From the NCBI GenBank assembly GCA_002083365.1, contig LVWS01000009.1:1-22879 (forward strand): DNA of 22,879 nt, written 5' to 3'. Below the pieces are notes generated by a model, which worked only from the letters and a program-made list of their open reading frames with translations, had not been told where the DNA came from and did not search any database. Position 1 is the first letter of the stretch; each line of letters opens with the position of its first letter. This DNA is from Nitrospira sp. SG-bin1. GTDB taxonomy: Bacteria > Nitrospirota > Nitrospiria > Nitrospirales > Nitrospiraceae. Of the stretch, positions 16,393 through 22,569 are shown piece by piece. The position numbers and the translations under genes are program-made.

Positions 16393-17286
16393 ATGACAAT
16401 ATATAAGCATTTCACGGCAATTTGCGTTGGTTTCGCAGCATGGTCTTGGTTCACCGTGGGTGCAAATGGGCAGGAGGGGCAACCCACGCCACCTCAAAAT
16501 ACCAGCCGTCCAGCCGCCGTCGTGTCGACGAGCGACATCCCCTGGCATGACTTAACGTGGGTGGAACGACGCTATAAGATCGAGGCGATGCGCTTTAAGG
16601 CTCGAGACGAAACCGGCATCGACTGGCCTGGCAGCGATGAGGTAATGGTCGGCGTTTCCGACATGGAAGGCTATGCACATTCCAATGAGATCGGCGACAT
16701 CGATTCGGGAGACACGCACCGCTTCGACCCCGAGAAAAGCTGCATCGTTGCCGTGCGTCCCGGGGAGGTCATTCTGGGCGAGACATCGCTATGCGACGAC
16801 GTGGGGAGACCTGCGCCACTGAATTTTCGGGTCGAGCTCTGGGAGCAGGATTTTCCTTACCCGTCTTTTGGGTTTGAGAACTATGTTTGTAGCGACTCAA
16901 CAAAACATCACTACACAGGTCACTGTTTACACGAATACTATGATGGCGATGACTTCATCGGCAGTGCCCAGGTCGACCTATCCATCCACGACCTCGAAAT
17001 AGGACTGCCCAATGTCGGCGATGAATATATCGAAACCATCGTGCTGAAACCTTGCAGAGGCGCCGACGTGTGCGATGTAACATATGGTCCGGACTACAGC
17101 TTCACCTACCGCATCACGCGTTTACCGGACGTGAAGATGGGGCTGCACGGGGTGCTGACCGAAGCGATGCGCAAGATCGGCGCACGCTCGGAACTCGAAG
17201 CGATCGCCGCCGGATTACGGGCCTTACGTGCGCCGAGCCCACGCAAGGTTGAGTCGGAGGGAGGTGCGATGCCCATCAAACGTTAA
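16393..17286 (+). CDS. Secreted cysteine-rich protein with C2-like features
   Basis: A 297-aa exported protein that I cannot name. A signal peptide (1 to about 26, cleavage near GANG-Q) is followed by a Pro/Ser/Thr-rich segment (27-48). The central domain (about 60-225) has an acidic RDETGIDWPGSDEV (71-84) after a strand 'KIEAMRFKA', then VELWEQD (147-153) and YYDGDDFIGSAQVDL (182-196). The last resembles the calcium-binding 'D-x-DDFIG...L' strand of C2 domains, so a calcium-dependent beta sandwich is a reasonable guess. Six cysteines after the signal (C117, C134, C166, C178, C221, C227) suggest disulfides in the periplasm or outside the cell. The C-terminal 50 residues are helical and basic. 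GGGAGGGA precedes the ATG. Confidence 0.7.
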   Translation: MTIYKHFTAICVGFAAWSWFTVGANGQEGQPTPPQNTSRPAAVVSTSDIPWHDLTWVERRYKIEAMRFKARDETGIDWPGSDEVMVGVSDMEGYAHSNEIGDIDSGDTHRFDPEKSCIVAVRPGEVILGETSLCDDVGRPAPLNFRVELWEQDFPYPSFGFENYVCSDSTKHHYTGHCLHEYYDGDDFIGSAQVDLSIHDLEIGLPNVGDEYIETIVLKPCRGADVCDVTYGPDYSFTYRITRLPDVKMGLHGVLTEAMRKIGARSELEAIAAGLRALRAPSPRKVESEGGAMPIKR

Positions 17287-17408
17287 CGGCTGCCGCTGTT
17301 GTAATGGTTCGGATTGGACTGCCAGGAGTCTTTTATTGCGCGAAGTCATGTGTGTTTCGTTTTGTCTGTTGCATGATTAGGAACCGAATGACTGGAACCT
17401 GGTGCGTG

Positions 17409-17798
17409 CTATCGCCCGTTTCCATCGAGGCTGCGGATCAACACGGCGCGGCCATGACGGTCGAGCCAAGCCTGAATGCGATCGCCCACATGGGCCGGTC
17501 GGTCGATCTTGGTATTCTCATCATGCGGAATACGGATATCCCGATCTAGAGCATCGCGAATCAAATACGCGCCTCCCTCAAGTGCCTGCACTTGGCCACT
17601 CACTGACGTGGAAGACGGCTGCCCGGCGCATAGAGCCACACGTTGCTGCTCACCCAAGGTTCCGGACACAATCCCCATCCCGAGATATTCCTGCTGCGAT
17701 GAATGTTCCTGTACGGTAGTCTGAACACAGCCTGTCGGAACGATGAGCATGGCAGGCAGCAACACGGCATGTCGGCAAGCGGTGAGGACTGACATCAT
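17409..17798 (-). CDS. Small lipoprotein with an OB-fold-like C-terminal domain
   Basis: A 129-aa protein. An N-terminal hydrophobic signal ends at VPTGC, giving a lipidated C24. The second half (about residues 67-125) runs VSGQVQALEGGAYLIRD, then IRIPHDENTKIDR, then VGDRIQAWLDRHGRAVLI. This strand order resembles small bacterial OB-fold (BOF-type) lipoproteins, in which 'G.V....G..Y.V.D..G.E..L..D..T....V.VGD.V.A' is typical. GGAGG eight bases before the ATG fixes the start. It is convergent with the secreted protein gene. Ligand or partner is unknown. Confidence 0.75.
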   Translation of the reverse strand: MMSVLTACRHAVLLPAMLIVPTGCVQTTVQEHSSQQEYLGMGIVSGTLGEQQRVALCAGQPSSTSVSGQVQALEGGAYLIRDALDRDIRIPHDENTKIDRPAHVGDRIQAWLDRHGRAVLIRSLDGNGR

Positions 17799-18031
17799 GG
17801 GTTATACCTCCGTATGTTAACGATGGGAGTTGGTGACAGACAGGTGAGATGCACACTGTGTCATCACTATTCCACGTAGAGACGTACGGCTCAAGACAAT
17901 GAGGGAAATCCAACTGCGGGGAGATGCAGTGTCAGGCACCGGGGCCAATAATCGGAGAAAGGACCTTATGACCCAGAAGTGAGGCGGGAGTCATTTCTCA
18001 TGGGGCGTTCGCGATTCGTGTCACAGCGAGT

Positions 18032-19054
18032 TCACGCCGCTTTGGCAGGACGCCAGCGGAGACCGACGTTCACGAGTTCCTGCAATAGGTCCTTATATTG
18101 ATAGTCGACTTTTTTTGCCGAATCGGCAAAGTCTTCATCTTCTGCGATTTGGGGGTTGGGATTGGCTTCTAAGACGTAGAGTTGTCCGTCAGCATCCATT
18201 CGCATATCGATCCGAGCATAGCCGCTGAGTCCAAGTGCCCGATAGACACGTTTCGCCAAATCTTGAATCTCTGCGGTCTTGCCATTTGGCAAACTGTTCG
18301 CTTCGCGAGACGTAATGCCGTACTTCTGCTGATACTTGCGGCTCCATTTGACGCGCTCGGTCGCGATACGTTTGGCATCCTCCGGCAATTTGTCCATAAT
18401 GAGCTCCCACACGGGCAACACCTGTAACTGTCCATTGCCGATAACGCCCACATAGAACTCGCGACCTTCGACATATCGTTCGATCAGCGCCCCACTGCCG
18501 ACACTATTGTGGATGAACGCCACGCGCTCACTTAGTTTGTCGTCGTCCTCGACGATCGAGGCTTGGGAAATACCCAATGAGGCTTCCTCACAGACCGATT
18601 TGACGATCAACGGGAAGGACAGCCATTTCGGCCGCTTTACCGTCCGTCCGTGTGGGACTTCGATGAATTCGGGATACGGGATTCGGTGAAAAGACAGCAC
18701 CTTCTTCGTGAGCGCTTTGTCTCGGGCCAACATCAGCCCGCGCGGGTTGCATCCGGTGTAGGGGAGGCGCAGGAGTTCGAGGTATGACACCACATGCTGA
18801 TCATAGACGGCCACGCCGTCGAACTCTTCCAAGAGATTAAAGGCGATATCCGGCTTCCAGTTCTCGATGGCCGAGTGAATCACCTCGAGATCGCTCTTCA
18901 CTCCCAGGGGGTACACCTCGTGACCCAGTTTCTTCAGTGTCGAGACGACGTCATATTCCGTCCGCCACGCAACCGACTTGAGGTCGTGACCGTTCACTTG
19001 ATCCGGTGGCACGAGATCCTTGTGCATGAGAACGAGCACCCGCAACCGCTTCAT
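18032..19054 (-). CDS. ATP-grasp ligase related to D-Ala-D-Ala ligase
   Basis: A 340-aa cytoplasmic ATP-grasp enzyme that should join an amino or carboxyl group to a peptide or amino acid through an acyl phosphate. The Ddl-like architecture is clear: an N-terminal fold (1-100) ending LPYTGCNP, ARDKALTKKVLSFHRIPYP (110-128), the ATP-binding PLIVKSVCEEASLGIS (148-163), RYVEGREF (193-200) and the metal-binding GYARIDMRMDADG (278-290) plus YVLEANPNP (293-301), with D283, E297 and N299 as likely Mg ligands. The final motif is NPNP, not the NTxPG of true Ddl, so it is probably not the peptidoglycan enzyme. Its ATG overlaps the stop of the upstream metallopeptidase gene (ATGA). Confidence 0.82.
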   Translation of the reverse strand: MKRLRVLVLMHKDLVPPDQVNGHDLKSVAWRTEYDVVSTLKKLGHEVYPLGVKSDLEVIHSAIENWKPDIAFNLLEEFDGVAVYDQHVVSYLELLRLPYTGCNPRGLMLARDKALTKKVLSFHRIPYPEFIEVPHGRTVKRPKWLSFPLIVKSVCEEASLGISQASIVEDDDKLSERVAFIHNSVGSGALIERYVEGREFYVGVIGNGQLQVLPVWELIMDKLPEDAKRIATERVKWSRKYQQKYGITSREANSLPNGKTAEIQDLAKRVYRALGLSGYARIDMRMDADGQLYVLEANPNPQIAEDEDFADSAKKVDYQYKDLLQELVNVGLRWRPAKAA

Positions 19055-20112
19055 AAAGCCACCCGATGCCGTCCACTACGCAGAAAGTTCATGGTGTGTA
19101 CGGTCAGAAGGATGGTGAAATCGAGCTTGGCCTGTTCTTCAGCCACGGGTACCCGGAGGTTCAATTCCCGGCATCGCCTGATCATATCCTCGAGCACCTG
19201 ATCGATCGTATATTGGTACTCACCGGTCCAACTCGCCACCTTTCGGCGCACTTCTCTGCGAAAACGGTTCAAGAAGGTTGCGGCACATGGCTTGTTGGCA
19301 TGGTTCGGCATGGTGGAGAACAGGCGCTTCAAGTCCGGATCGTACTGCGACTGCCGCTCGATGCCATAGTGTCTTCGTTTCCGGTCATAGTGCTCATGAA
19401 GGGTTGTCTTTAAACTGGAAAGTGGATCGACTTCTTCGTGAGTGGTCACGAATGGAGAGACCCCGCGAAGCTCCTTCATAAGCCCATCGACGTACCTCAG
19501 CTTCTTGAGTACGGGCCAGCTCCGGTACCGCTCCTCCCATAAGGAGTCCGGCGTCAGCCAGACGGCGAAGGTTTCGGCAAAGTCTTCGTCCGGGTGGCTT
19601 TGGGCGTACCATAAGTCCAAGTGGCGGACGAAGCTTCGGCTATAGGGCCGGGGTGAGTAGTACATCGGGTATCGTTGCGACGACTTCCCAAAAACAGCCT
19701 GGCGGGTTTTGCGTCGGCGGATCTTGTAGGCATTTTCGATCGCGTGCCCCGCTTCGTGACGAAGGATGCGCAGGCACCATTCCATCGTTCCACCTTCCAC
19801 TTCCAACATTTGAGACTGCTCGAGTCTTGCGAGGCGAGGGTGGGCCAGATAGAAGGGGATAGCGATGCCCGGCACTCCATCCGGAGTGAACCACTCGTTG
19901 GAAAGCCAAAAATGGGGGCGGAACAATAGTCCACGGCTTTCCAGTTCGCGAATCAATTCAGCGATGGGTTGCTCGAGGAATCCACCCTTGAGCCCGAGGT
20001 GAAGATCACGCATGGAGAGTTCCAATAGAACATCATCGGACCAGGAGGACCATTTAGGATCATCCTGGCCGATGATGGGAGTCTTCAGAACGTCGGAGCC
20101 CGTACGGTCCAT
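19051..20112 (-). CDS. Putative zinc metallopeptidase (HEAGH type)
   Basis: A 353-aa protein with no signal peptide, so probably cytoplasmic. LRHEAGHAIENAY (117-129) is an HExxH zinc site with H119, E120 and H123. The downstream PDEDFAETFAVWL (174-186) supplies the likely third ligand (E176 or E180), as in gluzincins whose second helix carries 'E..AE.FA.W'. Upstream is a region with FRPHFWLSNEWFTPDG, and the C-terminal third is basic and helical. I chose the ATG at 20112, because AGAGG is about ten bases upstream. A TTG nine bases earlier has no proper spacing. The stop overlaps the ATP-grasp gene, implying joint expression and function. The substrate is unknown. Confidence 0.75.
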   Translation of the reverse strand: MDRTGSDVLKTPIIGQDDPKWSSWSDDVLLELSMRDLHLGLKGGFLEQPIAELIRELESRGLLFRPHFWLSNEWFTPDGVPGIAIPFYLAHPRLARLEQSQMLEVEGGTMEWCLRILRHEAGHAIENAYKIRRRKTRQAVFGKSSQRYPMYYSPRPYSRSFVRHLDLWYAQSHPDEDFAETFAVWLTPDSLWEERYRSWPVLKKLRYVDGLMKELRGVSPFVTTHEEVDPLSSLKTTLHEHYDRKRRHYGIERQSQYDPDLKRLFSTMPNHANKPCAATFLNRFRREVRRKVASWTGEYQYTIDQVLEDMIRRCRELNLRVPVAEEQAKLDFTILLTVHTMNFLRSGRHRVAL

Positions 20113-20155
20113 GAAAGCCAAGCCTCTAAAATGCGCTTATTTTCCCGTCATAAAA

Positions 20156-20164
20156 AATATAGCA
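20156..20164 (-). promoter_or_regulatory. Extended -10 promoter candidate for the peptidase-ligase pair
   Basis: Read on the minus strand, TGCTATATT gives the TGn extension plus TATATT (five of six to TATAAT). No good -35 stands upstream, as is usual for extended -10 promoters. Transcription would start near 20149, about 37 bases before the ATG. Confidence 0.4.
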
Positions 20165-20257
20165 TGCAGACTTCGCTTTGCCGGTGAGACGTTTCTCGGG
20201 AAGGGAAGGAGATTGACGAGCAAAAAATTGTACAAACAGTTCGAGTTTGAACCGAAC

Positions 20258-20524
20258 TTAGGGCTTGAATGACCGCGGGGTTCCCTGAATCCGCGGGAGT
20301 CGGGCCATGAGCGCCGGCATGGATTCCCAAATGTGCTCGATAACCTGCGCCACATACGCCCGTGCTTCGGTGATATTACGCTCCCAATCAGAGAGAGCTT
20401 CGTGCAGATCAAGGATCGGGACTTCTTTGTCGAACGCGATTTCCTGGAAGAGCGGAGCGATCAACCCGAATTGTTTCTCGATGAACCTCTCGGTGACCCA
20501 TTCCCATGGCGATAATGAGATCAT
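20258..20524 (-). CDS. Uncharacterised small protein, 88 aa
   Basis: I do not recognise it. It is soluble and helical, with aromatic and acidic residues (SPWEWVTERFIEKQFGLI at 5-22, DLHEALSDWERNITEA in the middle) and a proline-containing tail. The composition is protein-like rather than random. No ribosome-binding site is evident before the ATG. It lies on the same strand as the peptidase-ligase pair, about 145 bases upstream of it, and could be part of the same unit or independent. It diverges from ttcA. Confidence 0.5.
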   Translation of the reverse strand: MISLSPWEWVTERFIEKQFGLIAPLFQEIAFDKEVPILDLHEALSDWERNITEARAYVAQVIEHIWESMPALMARLPRIQGTPRSFKP

Positions 20525-20676
20525 GCCGGTCGATCAATCTTTGGTCAGCCGTCGCGGATATGTGCAGATGGATCGGCAGTCATGCTTCGAAAGACGTTGC
20601 TGGTACACCCGAAGAGGACCGATTGCACCATTGACGGCACGTAGGCGGTTCGTTCAACCTTTTTCCAACTGGACCA

Positions 20677-20706
20677 TCGACAGGACGGTAATGGGGCCGC
20701 TACAAT
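20677..20706 (+). promoter_or_regulatory. Sigma-70 type promoter for ttcA
   Basis: TCGACA (20677-20682, five of six to TTGACA) and TACAAT (20701-20706, five of six to TATAAT) are 18 bases apart. The predicted start of transcription is at about 20713, which is the first base of the upstream candidate ATG of ttcA. Confidence 0.5.
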
Positions 20707-20739
20707 CCCGCCATGATCGTCCCGCAGACGTCAATATCA

Positions 20740-21579
20740 ATGCCTAAATTAGACGAAGCAACGGAGAAGGTCCAAACTCGCCTCTGCCGACTGGTGGGGC
20801 AGGCCGTTGCCGACTATCGCCTGATTGAAGAAGGCGACAAGGTGATGGTGTGCCTGTCCGGCGGCAAGGACAGTTATGGTTTACTGGACATTCTGCTCGT
20901 CTTGCAACGCCGAGCGCCGATTCGTTTTGAGGTGGTGGCCGTCAACCTCGACCAACGTCAACCCGGTTTTCCGGAACATGTGCTCCCTCAGTATCTGACG
21001 AGCCGCGGAATTGCGTTCCATATTGAATCCCGTGATACCTATTCCATCGTGAAGCGACTCGTCCCCGAAGGGCAGACGACGTGCGCGTTATGTTCCCGCT
21101 TACGACGCGGCCACCTCTATCGCATTGCGACTGAGCTGGGCGCCACGAAGATCGCGCTCGGTCATCATCGCGACGACATTATTGAAACTTTGTTCTTGAA
21201 TCTGTTCTATACCGGCAAGCTGAAGGCCATGCCGCCGAAGCTGCGCTCCAAGGATGGGCGACATCTCGTCATTCGCCCGCTGGCCCTCGTCAAAGAAATA
21301 GACCTTGCGCGCTATGCCGAGCTGAGAGCCTTTCCAATCATTCCCTGTGATCTGTGCGGCTCTCAAGAGGATTTGAAACGAAAAAAGGTGAAAGCCTTTC
21401 TTCGACAATGGGAGCAGGAGTCGCCTGGCTGTACGGACAGCATCGCCGCGGCATTGACCAACGTTGCGCCATCTCTCTTGATGGACTCTCGTCTCTTTGA
21501 TTTCGGATCCCTCTCATCAATGAGAAGCAATCAGTCCGAAGGCGATGCCTGGTTGGATCAAGAACCGGTTCCTCACTAA
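20740..21579 (+). CDS. ttcA: tRNA 2-thiocytidine synthetase TtcA-like
   Basis: Thiolates cytidine 32 in the anticodon loop of certain tRNAs, using ATP and an iron-sulfur cluster. Counting from an in-frame ATG at 20713, the PP-loop CLSGGKDSYG spans 47-56, the cluster cysteines are C124 and C127 in CALCSRLRRG and C212 (with C215) in CDLCGSQ, and the ALGHHRDD region is at 148-155. All agree with TtcA. The start is uncertain. The ATG at 20713 coincides with the predicted transcription start and would be leaderless. The ATG at 20740 (279 aa) leaves a 27-base leader and begins closer to conserved sequence, so I used it. Neither has a ribosome-binding site. Length is typical of the short TtcA form. 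Confidence 0.92.
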   Translation: MPKLDEATEKVQTRLCRLVGQAVADYRLIEEGDKVMVCLSGGKDSYGLLDILLVLQRRAPIRFEVVAVNLDQRQPGFPEHVLPQYLTSRGIAFHIESRDTYSIVKRLVPEGQTTCALCSRLRRGHLYRIATELGATKIALGHHRDDIIETLFLNLFYTGKLKAMPPKLRSKDGRHLVIRPLALVKEIDLARYAELRAFPIIPCDLCGSQEDLKRKKVKAFLRQWEQESPGCTDSIAAALTNVAPSLLMDSRLFDFGSLSSMRSNQSEGDAWLDQEPVPH

Positions 21580-21670
21580 ATGCAATCCGATCAAGTCTGT
21601 GCTGATCAGTGTCCTCCCATCTGTTTAATTCACTAATCCGTTCATTGATTGCATTGCCACGGGTCAGCAC

Positions 21671-21690
21671 CGTGTCCCTACGTGTCCCTA
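21671..21690. repeat. Tandem 10-bp repeat upstream of the amo locus
   Basis: CGTGTCCCTA occurs twice in direct succession (21671-21680, 21681-21690) with no mismatch, in the non-coding gap between ttcA and the first gene of the amo locus. Tandem 10-bp spacing equals about one DNA helical turn, so it could present two protein contacts on one face. No regulator is known to me for it. Confidence 0.8.
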
Positions 21691-21692
21691 AA

Positions 21693-21713
21693 GGACCGAT
21701 CTGGGATCGGACC
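21693..21713. terminator. Hairpin downstream of ttcA
   Basis: CCGATC (21696-21701) pairs with GATCGG (21705-21710) around a TGG loop. Across an A-A mismatch, GG (21693-21694) and CC (21712-21713) extend the stem to eight pairs. The following sequence is only moderately T-rich, so termination of ttcA is possible but not certain; it may instead be an operator. Confidence 0.4.
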
Positions 21714-21772
21714 AGGGCTTTAACTAGTTTACACTGGAGCTAAACGCAGCATCATGGGCGGAACAGCATAGA

Positions 21773-21818
21773 GAATATGAAGAAAACTTCATCATCTTCT
21801 AATGCACTCTTCATATTC
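21773..21818 (+). promoter_or_regulatory. Structured leader: 11-bp inverted repeat with competing hairpin
   Basis: GAATATGAAGA (21773-21783) is perfectly complementary to TCTTCATATTC (21808-21818). Inside the 24-base loop, CTTCAT (21787-21792) can instead pair with ATGAAG (21777-21782) over an AAAA loop. The two pairings exclude each other. The second arm ends one base before the AGGAGGAG ribosome-binding site of the short upstream ORF, so pairing could affect access to it. Confidence 0.55.
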
Positions 21819-21834
21819 GAGGAGGAGAGTACAT

Positions 21835-21879
21835 ATGGGAGGAGGTGAAGATCCATGCCAACAGTGTTTTTCGTGGTGA
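21835..21879 (+). CDS. Putative 14-residue leader peptide
   Basis: The short ORF reads MGGGEDPCQQCFSW. AGGAGGAG (21820-21827) stands seven bases before its ATG. Its own codons 2-5 form the GGAGGAGGTG ribosome-binding site of the next gene, whose start (21855) lies inside this ORF in another frame. Ribosomes reading it must cover or clear that site, which could couple or throttle expression. The CxxC could bind a metal. It may also be a chance ATG between two strong sites. Confidence 0.35.
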   Translation: MGGGEDPCQQCFSW

Positions 21880-22511
21880 TCGCAATGGCCGTCATTGCAG
21901 GGACGATAGAGTGGGCGAGGTGGAGTTTCAACGCGAGTAAACGTGGCCGAATGGTTCCCATCCGTCGAGTCGTCAGTGTGTTCGCACTCCTTTCGGGTCT
22001 GCTGCCTGGCGTGGCGGGCGCACATGGCAATGTCACCCTGGAAGAAGACACCTGTATCCAACGAGTGGGAGGGAGTCTTATTCATTTCAATGCCTATCAA
22101 CCTCAAAATGAGGCAAGAGCTCAATATTGTACGGATATCCCCGGTGAAGGCGACACGTTCCTCGTGGTGGATCTGGTCGATCCAAGCCTGCGTACCATGC
22201 CGGTGGGAGTGCGGGTTGTAAGGGGATTGAGCGAGGCCGCTGACGATCAGACAGTGGCCTACTGGCCACCCTCGATTCATCCGGACGGAGTGGTCAGAGG
22301 TGAAGCCAAGTTGGTTAAAGGACTCTACAAGTTCATTATCACCCCGGAAGGGCTCAGTCCTTCATCCTATTTGTTACGAGTACAGCAGTTTGATTACGCG
22401 ACAATGACTCGGAAAGCCATCGGACCACTGACCCTTCTACTTCTTCTCATTATAATCGGCTACGAACTCTCGAAATCCAAGCGATGGAGGAGCCGGTGGG
22501 GTTCAGCGTAA
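21855..22511 (+). CDS. Membrane-anchored periplasmic protein preceding amoC, predicted N-terminal His
   Basis: I cannot name this 218-aa protein. A first hydrophobic helix (residues 3-18) and a basic stretch (22-38) are followed by a second hydrophobic segment (39-55) ending GVAGA-HG. That looks like a signal-peptidase site which would leave histidine 57 at the mature N-terminus. The periplasmic domain (57-185) is probably a beta sandwich: EEDTC (63-67), the pair C67 and C92, IHFNAYQPQN (76-85), YWPPSIHPDGV (136-146) and GLYKFIITPEG. One C-terminal membrane helix (191-205) and a basic cytoplasmic tail close it. GGAGGAGGTG stands seven bases before the ATG at 21855. A start at 21951 would give an ordinary signal peptide but has no binding site. 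It is 58 bases ahead of amoC, so co-transcription is likely. Confidence 0.72.
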   Translation: MPTVFFVVIAMAVIAGTIEWARWSFNASKRGRMVPIRRVVSVFALLSGLLPGVAGAHGNVTLEEDTCIQRVGGSLIHFNAYQPQNEARAQYCTDIPGEGDTFLVVDLVDPSLRTMPVGVRVVRGLSEAADDQTVAYWPPSIHPDGVVRGEAKLVKGLYKFIITPEGLSPSSYLLRVQQFDYATMTRKAIGPLTLLLLLIIIGYELSKSKRWRSRWGSA

Positions 22512-22527
22512 ATCATGTCATGAAAGC

Positions 22528-22541
22528 CCGCGCTGACGCGG
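22528..22541 (+). other. Small stem-loop in the gap before amoC
   Basis: CCGCG (22528-22532) pairs with CGCGG (22537-22541) around CTGA. No T run follows, so it is not a terminator. It could stabilise or process the amoC transcript 5' end. Confidence 0.35.
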
Positions 22542-22569
22542 AAGGTAAGTTTAACAAGGAGGTTTAACC

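Noticed and set aside
16148..16396. Plus-strand frame of 82 codons overlapping the next start by ATGA
   Set aside because: The overlap hints at coupling, but there is no ribosome-binding site or family resemblance; kept only as a note on the gap.
17311..17327. Possible terminator GACT...AGTC followed by TTTTATT
   Set aside because: Only four pairs; it could contribute, but is not above chance.
18032..19054. Housekeeping D-Ala-D-Ala ligase (ddl) assignment
   Set aside because: The fold matches, but the final metal motif is NPNP rather than NTxPG and the gene is coupled to a metallopeptidase instead of mur/fts genes.
19158..19172. GGTTCAATTCCCGGC, like a tRNA T-arm
   Set aside because: It is inside the metallopeptidase coding sequence and no tRNA acceptor, D-arm or anticodon arm lies at the required distances.
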